From NCBI GenBank assembly GCA_023415145.1, contig JAEZLW010000058.1:1-46271 (forward strand): 46,271 bases of DNA. The letters run 5' to 3'. Below are positions 33,014-40,093 of this stretch, one piece after another. This DNA comes from Bacillota bacterium. GTDB lineage: Bacteria > Bacillota > Clostridia > Christensenellales > Aristaeellaceae. Both the position numbers and the translations under genes were made by a program. Numbering within the stretch: position 1 is the stretch's first letter; every line of letters begins with the position of its first letter. The notes under the pieces were generated by a model. It saw only the letters and a list, made by a program, of their open reading frames with translations, had not been told where the DNA came from and did not search any database.

Positions 33014-33097
33014 TTACAGAAGGTTGGCACAAGGGGAACAGCCCGTACTGCCGTTGGCGTACAGGGAACCCCGGTAATACGCCCGATGAATCTGCAT
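33014..33097 (-). CDS. Putative leader peptide with tyrosine codons upstream of DAHP synthase
   Basis: A 27-codon open frame starting at an ATG with GAGGAGGAAGG at ideal spacing, transcribed from a near-perfect promoter. It begins MQIHRAYYRGSLYANG and ends GCSPCANLL, with three Tyr codons (TAT, TAC, TAC) within seven codons. Stalling at these codons when charged tRNA-Tyr is short could favour an antiterminator and allow transcription into aroF. The leader role is inference; the peptide is too short to be judged by homology. Confidence 0.6.
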   Translation of the reverse strand: MQIHRAYYRGSLYANGSTGCSPCANLL

Positions 33098-33121
33098 AAA
33101 AGCCTTCCTCCTCGTGGCAGG

Positions 33122-33150
33122 AGTATACGCCGGTAGCACCTGTTTGTCAA
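33122..33150 (-). promoter_or_regulatory. Promoter of the DAHP synthase operon
   Basis: Minus strand TTGACA (33150-33145), 17-base spacer, TATACT (33127-33122). It should transcribe the leader peptide, aroF and probably the three downstream genes. Confidence 0.9.
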
Positions 33151-33178
33151 TCACTTTTTTCCAAAGGATGGTTCCTGG

Positions 33179-33208
33179 TTGACTCCCTTACGCATCCTCC
33201 TATATAAT
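33179..33208 (+). promoter_or_regulatory. Promoter of the TIM-barrel gene
   Basis: TTGACT at 33179-33184, 18-base spacer, TATAAT at 33203-33208. It is divergent from the aroF promoter. Confidence 0.8.
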
Positions 33209-33240
33209 CAAGTAAAGTGATGTGCAAAGGAGAGATCAAC

Positions 33241-33924
33241 ATGGAAAAGACCCCTCCCTTCATCCCCCAAATCGACGGCGGGTTGCGCAAGCACATCATC
33301 CGCGTGCCGGAATGCATTGCTCAGGCATCGGGTATCCGTATTTTCGGCAAGCGCATCTTATCTATCCTTTTTTCCACCGACGCAGCCATCATTAAGAATA
33401 CAAATGCCGACGCAGTGATTGCCGTATATCCTTTCACACCTCAGCCTGCCATATCCCAGGCCATTTTGCAACTGGCAGATGTGCCTGTATTTTGCGGAGT
33501 GGGCGGCGGCACCACCACCGGCGTTCGCGTCACCCGCCTGGCCCAGGATGCGGAATTCAGGGGTGCCATCGGCGTGGTATTAAACGCTCCCGCCACCAAT
33601 GAAACGGTGCGCTACGTGGCCGAACGGGTGGATATCCCCGTGGTCATCACCGTGGTCAGTGAGGAGGAGGACGTTCAGGGCCGCCTTGACGCCGGCGCGA
33701 AGATACTGAACGTTTCCGGCGCAGCAAAGACACCTGATATCGTTAGGGCTATCCGCCGCAAGTATCCCGAGGTGCCCATCATCGCCACCGGCGGAAAAAC
33801 GGAAGAATCCATCATCCGTACCATTGAGGCCGGTGCCAACGCCATTACCTATACACCGCCGACTACAGCAGAGTTGTTCAAGGAAATGATGAACCGTTAT
33901 AGAGATCAATTGGCGGCAAAGTGA
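33241..33924 (+). CDS. Conserved TIM-barrel protein (annotated as hydrolase in relatives), role unknown
   Basis: A 227-residue phosphate-binding-type TIM barrel. Recognisable segments are RVPECIAQASGIRIFGKRIL, NADAVIAVYPFTPQPAISQA, VPVFCGVGGGTTTG, VVITVVSEEEDVQGRLDAGA, ILNVSGAAKTPDIVR and the phosphate-site strand IIATGGKTEESI followed by ITYTPPTTAELF. It belongs to a well-conserved clostridial family without known reaction, related to ThiE/NanE-like barrels. The frame opens at 33217 but the ATG at 33241 has AAAGGAGAGATCAAC before it. It stands alone behind a strong promoter. Confidence 0.8.
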   Translation: MEKTPPFIPQIDGGLRKHIIRVPECIAQASGIRIFGKRILSILFSTDAAIIKNTNADAVIAVYPFTPQPAISQAILQLADVPVFCGVGGGTTTGVRVTRLAQDAEFRGAIGVVLNAPATNETVRYVAERVDIPVVITVVSEEEDVQGRLDAGAKILNVSGAAKTPDIVRAIRRKYPEVPIIATGGKTEESIIRTIEAGANAITYTPPTTAELFKEMMNRYRDQLAAK

Positions 33925-33991
33925 TGAGTAAAAGGCCCCGGAAAAGTATGTTCCGGAGCTGATTTCAAGTGACTCGCGGATAGATTGGAAA

Positions 33992-34585
33992 TTATTGTGC
34001 TTGTTTACTTGTCCTCATCATTTGAACACAGATAACGATTGTCCCAATGCCATAGCCAATAGGGGCGAAATACCATAGGCTTTCATTTATAAACAATGCT
34101 CCCAAAAAACCTGCAAAACAAAGAATGCCGCAAACGATAACAGTTCTTTTCATAGTGAGTTTGTTTTTTTCATTACTTTGAATTGCTAAGCCGACAGATA
34201 AGTATGACAGTCCCAAGAAAAAACCCCATGCCAAATAGTCAGCTGCCATTTCTACGGAAGGCCAATATCCAATTCTAAAAAAGTTAGGAACAGTAACTCC
34301 ATCGGCTATCAATCTTCTAGTCACCGTTATATTGATAAAATGAGCAAGTCCTGTTAGCGAGCATACACATGACATGAACACAAGCATTGCATTTCTATAA
34401 ATTGATGCAATATTCATAAGGTTTGCTAATTCCATCAAAACAAATAGAATGATCGGTGCACCCATGATGGTCAATGCTTCCCATATTGTTAATGCTATTT
34501 CTGTTTTTGTAATAATAAAAAAGGCAACTGCAATAAAATATACAACACAAGCTGCAACACCTATTATCGGTATTTTCTTTCCCAT
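33992..34585 (-). CDS. Polytopic membrane protein, function unknown, in an A+T-rich patch
   Basis: A 197-residue protein with about six membrane helices (IIGVAACVVYFIAVAFFIIT, IILFVLMELANLMNIASIY, YLAWGFFLGLSYLSVGLAI, TVIVCGILCFAGFLGALFI). I do not recognise a functional family. The DNA is visibly richer in A+T than its surroundings, which may mean recent acquisition. The frame opens at a TTG at 34600, but the ATG at 34585 with GGGGGGG upstream is the likelier start. The only other feature between it and the ABC ATPase gene is a CCCCGGAAT/ATTCCGGGG hairpin near 34729. Confidence 0.72.
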   Translation of the reverse strand: MGKKIPIIGVAACVVYFIAVAFFIITKTEIALTIWEALTIMGAPIILFVLMELANLMNIASIYRNAMLVFMSCVCSLTGLAHFINITVTRRLIADGVTVPNFFRIGYWPSVEMAADYLAWGFFLGLSYLSVGLAIQSNEKNKLTMKRTVIVCGILCFAGFLGALFINESLWYFAPIGYGIGTIVICVQMMRTSKQAQ

Positions 34586-34758
34586 ATTTGACCCCCCCAA
34601 AGGTTCTGTTTATCGAGCAGAACAAATCATCAGGCCAGTTCATTATACTGGAAAAGCTTCATTATTTCCAGAAAATTCTGAATCTGAACAAGACAGAGAA
34701 CAGACATGCAAAACCCGATGAACTTGACCCCGGAATTTCCATTCCGGGGCCAATGTGT

Positions 34759-35769
34759 TCACGCACTTTCCTTCTTCCATGCCATATACAGCGAAGCTAC
34801 CACTTCCTCAATGGGCGCTTTGCGCATTTCCAGGTCGGTAATGCCCGGCGTACCCGCCAGCGTTTTGAGCACCTGTGAAAACTCAACATCCGTTTGCTGG
34901 AAGGCGTATTCGTGCACACCGTCCCGGGTAGCAATCCACTCCATCCCCGGCCATTCCGGAGGTCTATCCGGACCGCTGACCAAAAGACGTGTAAAGCCTC
35001 CCTGAATGCGTCTCAGCGCCTGAAAGTCGCCGTCGAAAGCGATTTTTCCGTTGGAAAGCAGGATGATCCGCTGGGCCATGGCTTCCAGGTCGTCCATATC
35101 ATGGCTGGTGACGATCACTGTGGTCCCTTGCTCGCGGTTCACCTTTTTGAGGAAGGCTATCATTTGCCGCTTGGCCAGCACATCCAGCCCCAGGGTAGGC
35201 TCATCCAGGAACAGTACCTCCGGGCTATGCAGAAGAAGCATGCCCAGGTCCGCCCGCATCCGCTGCCCCAGGCTCAGCTCCCTGGCGAAGGTATTTAAAA
35301 GGTCCTTCAAATCCAGAAGCTCCGTCACCATGGCCAGGTTCTCTTTGTATACCTCCTCCGGGATGTTCCACACGTTCTTTTTCCATTCATAGCTGGTAAT
35401 GACAGGATGATCAAACCAAAGCTCCGTGCGCTGGCCAAACAGTACGCCGATGCGCTTCATCAGAGACACCCGGTCTTTGGCCGGGGACATGCCAAGTACC
35501 GTCACCTGGCCAGCGGTCGGCTGCAATATGCCGGAGAGTATTTTGATGGTGGTGCTTTTTCCCGCGCCGTTGGCCCCGGCGTAAGCTACGAACTCACCCC
35601 TTTGCACCTGAAGGGACAATTGGTCCAGAGCCTTGACTTCCTTCTTGTCCGGATGGATCAGGTTTTTGATGATGTCCTTCCACTGTCCGGAGCGCTGCCA
35701 CTGGGTATAGGTTTTACTGACGTTAACGATGTCCAAAGCCTGAATATCTGGGTGAACCGCATGTTGCAT
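34759..35769 (-). CDS. ABC-2-type exporter ATP-binding protein
   Basis: A 336-residue ATPase. Walker A is AGANGAGKSTTIKIL near residue 70, the signature is the variant LSLGQRMRADL, and Walker B is EVLFLDEPTLGLD followed by VIVTSHDMDDLEAMA. The insertion around GQRTELWFDHPVITSYEW is typical of the subgroup paired with ABC-2 permeases of the DUF990 type. It energises export with the two permeases encoded next to it. The substrate is unknown. The start overlaps the preceding permease by 47 bases, with AAGGA ten bases upstream. Confidence 0.92.
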   Translation of the reverse strand: MQHAVHPDIQALDIVNVSKTYTQWQRSGQWKDIIKNLIHPDKKEVKALDQLSLQVQRGEFVAYAGANGAGKSTTIKILSGILQPTAGQVTVLGMSPAKDRVSLMKRIGVLFGQRTELWFDHPVITSYEWKKNVWNIPEEVYKENLAMVTELLDLKDLLNTFARELSLGQRMRADLGMLLLHSPEVLFLDEPTLGLDVLAKRQMIAFLKKVNREQGTTVIVTSHDMDDLEAMAQRIILLSNGKIAFDGDFQALRRIQGGFTRLLVSGPDRPPEWPGMEWIATRDGVHEYAFQQTDVEFSQVLKTLAGTPGITDLEMRKAPIEEVVASLYMAWKKESA

Positions 35770-36568
35770 AATGCTTCATTCCTTTCCGAAACAGCCTTAC
35801 GGCCAATAGTGCTAGAACCGACGCAACCAAAAAAGTCAAGTATGGGAAAAAGGGTGCCGGGGAACCATGATCCATCAGCCACAGGCTGGGGAACCACCCG
35901 GCGAGCCCCACAGGGACAAGGGAACAGAAAACCGCCTGCCAGCCTATGCCCATTCCTCCAAGGGGATACCGCTTCAGGGAGGAAAACATTCCATGCACTA
36001 GCGAGGCGGATTCCTCCGCCACCACCGGTGCCCAGAAAGCAATGCAGGAAATCAGGAAAACACAGGCAAGGAATATTGCTACGGAGGCCAAAAGGCTTCC
36101 TATCAAAACAAGTACCCAGCCAAACGTAACGGCAAGCGTAAGGCGGCCGGCGGCATAAGCCGTAAGGCCCATTCCGCAAAGCAGGATACCGGATCCGGAT
36201 ACGGGGGAAAACCCGCCGGTCATTAGCTGCATCCACAAGGGAACCGGCTGGATCATGTTGTGGTCTAGTTGTCCCCGGCCGATGGTACGGCTGATTTGCC
36301 CTGCATTGTACCCGATAAAAAACAGCGAGAATATCCCGTCGCTCAGCATGGCATAGCCCAGCATGAAAAGAAGCTGATCCTGCGTCATGCCGCCAATGCC
36401 GCCAAAGCGTTGGGCCAGAACAAACACCCCGGCCATGGCTGCCCCGGTTGTGACCAAATCGGTTACGATCTGCAACAGGCAGTATTTTGTGTCCCGCAAA
36501 AACCACATCAGATCCATCTTTCCGTAAATCTTGTACAGGCGAAGAAGCGTTTTTACCTTATCCGCCAT
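35723..36568 (-). CDS. ABC-2-type exporter permease, second subunit
   Basis: A 281-residue protein with six membrane helices in the DUF990/ABC-2_2 pattern: a soluble start (KVKTLLRLYKIYGKMDLMWF), then YCLLQIVTDLVTTGAAMAGV, LLFMLGYAMLSDGIFSLFF, the polar ISRTIGRGQLDHNMIQPVPL conserved in this group, and a conserved PLGGMGIGWQ before the last helices. It pairs with the other permease to form the channel. It overlaps the first permease gene by 11 bases and the ATPase gene by 47. Confidence 0.88.
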   Translation of the reverse strand: MADKVKTLLRLYKIYGKMDLMWFLRDTKYCLLQIVTDLVTTGAAMAGVFVLAQRFGGIGGMTQDQLLFMLGYAMLSDGIFSLFFIGYNAGQISRTIGRGQLDHNMIQPVPLWMQLMTGGFSPVSGSGILLCGMGLTAYAAGRLTLAVTFGWVLVLIGSLLASVAIFLACVFLISCIAFWAPVVAEESASLVHGMFSSLKRYPLGGMGIGWQAVFCSLVPVGLAGWFPSLWLMDHGSPAPFFPYLTFLVASVLALLAVRLFRKGMKHYATCGSPRYSGFGHR

Positions 36569-37370
36569 AGGAGATCATCCTTTCTTCACTTTTTTTGAAC
36601 ACACATATGGCCAGAGGCCACAAGATGGCATTCCAGCCTGCCTGCAATGCCAATAGCATCTCCGGCTCTCCCTGCCCCACGTACAGGCTAAGCGGCGCGT
36701 GGGCAATGGAGCCCATGGGCAGCCATTGAAGGATTCGGGCAATGGATGCAGGCATCAGGGAAAAAGGAATCAGTGCCCCGGACAAAAGCGCAAACAGCGC
36801 TTCCCGCACGTGGGTCACAGCCCAACAGCCGTTTTTCATGCGCATGGCCAGGGAGGCGAACAAATAATCCAGCGCGAATCCCAGAGATGCGCTCAGGGCA
36901 AGGCTTACAAGGGCCAACAGTCCGTGAACAGCGCTTGATGGCAGCGGGCGGATGCCCATCAGGGGTGATAAAAGCCATAGCGGCAGGCTGTATAGCAGAA
37001 ACACCGGCACCCACCAGCGGCCTATGGTTTCTGCCGTCAAGCTTTGAAGTACAGGCATGGGCCGTGTATACCTGCCGATGATCGAGCCCTCCCACAGAGC
37101 GGAGGTAGCGGGGGTGAGAATCTCCAACTGCTGGCGCAAGACCGAAGCCATCAGCGTATAGGTAAGCAGCCTATCAAGGTTCATACCACCCAGATCGGCA
37201 CCTCCCGCCGCCAGGGAGCGCCAGATCAGCATCAGCATTAAAAACTGCATGAAGCGTATCGCATATTCACTCAGCACCTGAAAAAGGTTCCCATCAAACA
37301 CCTGCCTGGCGGAAAGCCCGGCCACTGCTTGGAAACCTTTCCACCAGGAGCATTTTCCCGTGTGGTTCAT
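36558..37370 (-). CDS. ABC-2-type exporter permease, first subunit
   Basis: A 270-residue membrane protein with six helices: VLSEYAIRFMQFLMLMLIWR, the cytoplasmic segment SALWEGSIIGRYTRPMPVLQ, then helices WWVPVFLLYSLPLWLLSPL, AVHGLLALVSLALSASLGF and a final WNAILWPLAICVFKKSEER. The layout matches the partner permease downstream. The frame opens at a TTG at 37379, but the ATG at 37370 has AAAGGATTGG at usable spacing. It is first in the three-gene exporter operon, which lies after a terminator. Confidence 0.85.
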   Translation of the reverse strand: MNHTGKCSWWKGFQAVAGLSARQVFDGNLFQVLSEYAIRFMQFLMLMLIWRSLAAGGADLGGMNLDRLLTYTLMASVLRQQLEILTPATSALWEGSIIGRYTRPMPVLQSLTAETIGRWWVPVFLLYSLPLWLLSPLMGIRPLPSSAVHGLLALVSLALSASLGFALDYLFASLAMRMKNGCWAVTHVREALFALLSGALIPFSLMPASIARILQWLPMGSIAHAPLSLYVGQGEPEMLLALQAGWNAILWPLAICVFKKSEERMISYGG

Positions 37371-37403
37371 GTCAACCAATCCTTTCGATCAAAAAATAGG
37401 CAT

Positions 37404-37436
37404 AAAAAACCGGGAGCAGCTTATGCCGCTCCCGGT
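37404..37436 (-). terminator. Intrinsic terminator after the 54-residue protein gene
   Basis: Minus strand CCGGGAGC/GCTCCCGG with a 10-base loop and a TTTTTT run. Confidence 0.9.
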
Positions 37437-37455
37437 ATACAGGCGTTATCGTCCG

Positions 37456-37620
37456 CTATCCCTTAAAGGGGGAAAGCAGCTTTGACACCGGCAGGGAACG
37501 CAAAATCAGCCGCAAAAGGGCATACGAATGCACGGACAGGGTCAGATTACTTGTTTGAACTGCCACTTCCCCAATGTTTTGCCATATGTTGGAATCCTTC
37601 ATGGCCTCCTTGCGGATCAT
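37456..37620 (-). CDS. Small 54-residue protein, function unknown
   Basis: A short gene with a full set of signals: promoter, AAGGAGGTGAAGCGC before the ATG at 37620, and its own terminator. The product opens MIRKEAMKDSNIWQNIGEVA and ends in a basic amphipathic stretch (LLRLILRSLPVSKLLSPFKG). No family recognised. The AAGGAGG motif occurs twice, the second just inside the gene ahead of another ATG. Confidence 0.65.
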   Translation of the reverse strand: MIRKEAMKDSNIWQNIGEVAVQTSNLTLSVHSYALLRLILRSLPVSKLLSPFKG

Positions 37621-37654
37621 GCGCTTCACCTCCTTGCGTTTGTTTTCAGTGGAT

Positions 37655-37683
37655 ACTATAGCATCACAAAATATTCCTGTCAA
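37655..37683 (-). promoter_or_regulatory. Promoter of the 54-residue protein gene
   Basis: Minus strand TTGACA (37683-37678), 17-base spacer, TATAGT (37660-37655). Confidence 0.8.
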
Positions 37684-37852
37684 GCGCCAACGCAATTTTG
37701 ATAAAAAATTTTCCAAAAAGCTATTGCAGTTGACGGCACCCGACCGCTCCCGGCTTAGCTTGGAGGAGCATATCCGCAATGATGCTCCCGAAGGCAGCGG
37801 ACATGAATATTTCCTGCATCTGTTGGAACCGGTGAAAAGAAAGTGAAACCGG

Positions 37853-37901
37853 CCCCAACAAAACCCCTCCTTTGCTTCAAAAAGGAGGGGTTTTGTTGGG
37901 G
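37853..37901. terminator. Exceptionally long bidirectional terminator hairpin
   Basis: A perfect 21-bp stem with a 7-base loop. The G+C core CCCCTCC/GGAGGGG is flanked by A and T runs, so it can end transcripts in both directions, mainly those of the comFB-like gene on the minus strand. Confidence 0.85.
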
Positions 37902-37950
37902 ATAAAATGCAAATCATATCCTTGATGAATTGAAGGAGGCCGGCACCCAT

Positions 37951-38259
37951 TTAAAGGGAAACAGCCGCCTGATGCTCCCCGTCATGGCGGGGCCTTTTGT
38001 TGATCACCGCGATGGCGCATAGAATGGTCGTAATTACATCCGCTTGAAATTGAGCTTTAAGAGCATCATACCGCGTATATACCTCACCACTGACGCTGAC
38101 GATGTATTTGGGCTGCAGGTTGTTCAGTGCCAGCGCCATAATGTCCGCCCGGCACCGCTCACACTGGCAGACAGATTCAGTCCGCATAAAATCGTCCAGC
38201 CTGCTGTCCACCATTTCTTCCATCATATTGCGTGGCATGATTCTGGCAGTCAAATGCAT
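37951..38259 (-). CDS. ComFB-family protein
   Basis: About 102 residues. It has the family pattern MMEEMVDSRLDDFM, then the cysteine cluster VCQCERCRADIMALALN, the PKYIVS strand, GEVYTRYDALKAQFQADV and a hydrophobic helix. ComFB lies in the competence operon of Bacillus; relatives have been linked to cyclic dinucleotide binding and motility control (established for some members, not shown here). The frame opens at a TTG at 38280; the ATG at 38259 is chosen, with AAAGGGG close upstream. A CcpA-like operator lies 34 bases upstream of the start. Confidence 0.85.
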   Translation of the reverse strand: MHLTARIMPRNMMEEMVDSRLDDFMRTESVCQCERCRADIMALALNNLQPKYIVSVSGEVYTRYDALKAQFQADVITTILCAIAVINKRPRHDGEHQAAVSL

Positions 38260-38292
38260 TGCCCCTTTCCAGACTCCCAATCCATGACATAA

Positions 38293-38306
38293 AGCAAGCG
38301 CTTACA
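38293..38306. promoter_or_regulatory. cre-like (CcpA) operator upstream of the ComFB-family gene
   Basis: Minus strand TGTAAGCGCTTGCT matches the catabolite-responsive consensus TGWAANCGNTNWCA at all but the last base. It lies between a possible promoter (TTTACA near 38414, TAGTAT near 38391) and the start codon, so it would act as a roadblock. Confidence 0.5.
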
Positions 38307-38428
38307 GATAATCGGGAACCCATTGTCTTTTGTACAAGATAGAGAAGAAGCAGTTCAAACGTTGGGTTCAGGCCTTCAGAAGCATACTACCACAATCATA
38401 TTTGAATGTAAATATATGTATAGCTATT

Positions 38429-38791
38429 TTACACACCTTCCTGTACAAAGGGCAGTATCATACGGTTATGACCGTCATCCCACAATCGTTCCAGGTTGTA
38501 GAAAGCCCTTTCCTCCTGGTGAAAAATATGCACCATCACCGTGCTGTAATCCATCACGATCCAGCGGCCCTCATTTTGCCCTTCCTTCCGGCGAAGAGGC
38601 ATTCCCATCTCATGAAGGCGGTCATCCACCTCCTCCGCCAATGCCTTCACCTGTATGGCGGAGCGCCCTGTTGCGATCACCAGATAGTCGGTGAGTATGG
38701 TCAGATGCCCAACCTCCAGCACCACAATGTCCCGTGCCTTCTTGTCATACAGGATGTCAGCGATTTTTCTGGCCAGCGTACCTTCCGTCAT
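38429..38791 (-). CDS. rsfS: Ribosome silencing factor RsfS
   Basis: A 120-residue protein with the family pattern KKARDIVVLEVGHLTILTDY, FVIATG-like LVIATGRSAIQVKALAEEV, and GRWIVMDYSTVMVHIFHQEE followed by FYNLERLW. RsfS binds protein L14 on the 50S subunit and blocks subunit joining in starvation. The ATG follows CAAGGAGGAGACCGC. It lies 18 bases after the nadD-yqeK fusion, the usual neighbourhood of rsfS in Bacillota. Confidence 0.96.
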   Translation of the reverse strand: MTEGTLARKIADILYDKKARDIVVLEVGHLTILTDYLVIATGRSAIQVKALAEEVDDRLHEMGMPLRRKEGQNEGRWIVMDYSTVMVHIFHQEERAFYNLERLWDDGHNRMILPFVQEGV

Positions 38792-38809
38792 GCGGTCTCC
38801 TCCTTGGTG

Positions 38810-40006
38810 TCATTTGTCCGTGTTTTTCAGTGAATCCTTCAGCCATTTCATGGTAAAAGCCGTAGCCGGATGCAGGGTCTTTCCCCGGTCCCTCACATAG
38901 CTTGCCGTTCTTTCCAGCGAAAGCATCATCGCACCTTGAAGATCAGTTTCCGCCAGCGAGCGGATCTCATAAAGTCCAAAATAGTCTTCCCGGCCTGGCT
39001 CGATCTTATCCGCCAGGTATACGATCATCTCCAGACGCGTCATTGGCACGTTCCCAAGCGTGTGGCTCGCGATGGCGGATAGCACCTGCTCATCCGAAAC
39101 GCCATATATATGCCGGGCCATGTGCGCCCCAACTGCCGCATGGAGCAGCGCGCCGGAAATGAAAATAGAATCATCCACCTTCATCCCATGCTCCCTGACA
39201 TACACCTGCAGGGAAATAAGGTCCATCCCCTTGGCGCAATCATGCATAAGACCGGCGAGGGCCGCCTTCTCTTCATTCTCTCCATGCAGACGTGCCAGCT
39301 TGCGTGCCGCATAGGCCACGCACAGCGTATGGGCCATGCGCTCCATACTCATGGAATGAATTAGCCTGTCCATATGAACAGCGTATCCTGGCGGGCTTTC
39401 CTTTACACCGTACAGTCCCATGACACGGATATATTCCATCACTGCCGGATGAAGTCCCTCCGGGTCCTCCCCCTTAAGAAGCTGATTCCTGATGGATGTG
39501 GAGGATAAGTCCCCCAATGCACCTTTCAGAAACGTAAATTGCGCGCCAAGCCGAATAAGCTCCTCCCGTATAGCCTGCGATGGGACTCCATTCCCGGCAC
39601 CTGCACGAGGACATACCAGAAACCGGCACATTTTGAACACTCTCTCCGGGTCCCGCCAGTTCACAAGATCGTACAGCGTATCCTCACCGATAATGTAATA
39701 AAAATCAGCCTGAGGCATCTGCTTCCTCAGAAGTATTAACGTATCCACCGTATAAACTGTGCCACTTCTGTTCATTTCTATATCTGAGAGGGAAAAACCT
39801 GTCTCCTGATTAAGCGCCAGCTGTACCATCGCAAGCCGTAGTTTGGCCGGCGCCAGGCCTTCCCTTTTATGAGGCGGATTGCCTGTGGGCAAAAACAGCA
39901 CCTTGTTTAGTTGAGCTTCCTCCATGGCCTTCCTTGCCAAAGCCACGTGCGTCAGATGGATGGGATTGAACGATCCTCCCATCAGACCGATCCGTTCCGG
40001 TTTCAA
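38810..40006 (-). CDS. nadD: Fusion of nicotinate-nucleotide adenylyltransferase (NadD) and HD-domain YqeK
   Basis: About 398 residues. Residues 1-195 are NadD: IGLMGGSFNPIHLTHVALA (HIGH-type ATP site), FLPTGNPPHK, YYIIGEDTLYDL and the late SSTSIRNQL. Residues about 215-390 are a YqeK HD domain: HSMSMERMAHTLCVAYAA, LAGLMHDCAKGM (HD metal pair), LLHAAVGAHMA, HTLGNVPMTRLEMIVYLADK. NadD makes NaAD for NAD synthesis; YqeK proteins hydrolyse Ap4A. The frame opens at 40030, but an ATG there overlaps a TATAAT. The TTG at 40006, after AAAGGGGGCGCTTGG, is a better start. Confidence 0.92.
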   Translation of the reverse strand: MKPERIGLMGGSFNPIHLTHVALARKAMEEAQLNKVLFLPTGNPPHKREGLAPAKLRLAMVQLALNQETGFSLSDIEMNRSGTVYTVDTLILLRKQMPQADFYYIIGEDTLYDLVNWRDPERVFKMCRFLVCPRAGAGNGVPSQAIREELIRLGAQFTFLKGALGDLSSTSIRNQLLKGEDPEGLHPAVMEYIRVMGLYGVKESPPGYAVHMDRLIHSMSMERMAHTLCVAYAARKLARLHGENEEKAALAGLMHDCAKGMDLISLQVYVREHGMKVDDSIFISGALLHAAVGAHMARHIYGVSDEQVLSAIASHTLGNVPMTRLEMIVYLADKIEPGREDYFGLYEIRSLAETDLQGAMMLSLERTASYVRDRGKTLHPATAFTMKWLKDSLKNTDK

Positions 40007-40093
40007 CCAAGCGCCCCCTTTCCACTTCATTATACTCTATGGAAGCCGGATGGAAAAGGGCCGACGGCAGAAAAAACGAAAGGAGCTTGTCCC

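Noticed and set aside
35658..36506. Open frame of 282 codons on the minus strand overlapping a permease
   Set aside because: The permease frame has proper membrane helices and operon context; this one is Arg/Cys/Pro-rich and has no family.
37649..37849. Plus-strand open frame whose product (ending LHLLEPVKRK) looks protein-like and stops just before the long terminator hairpin
   Set aside because: There is no ribosome site, and the possible start overlaps the promoter of the 54-residue gene on the other strand. It could be a gene remnant, but I cannot support it.
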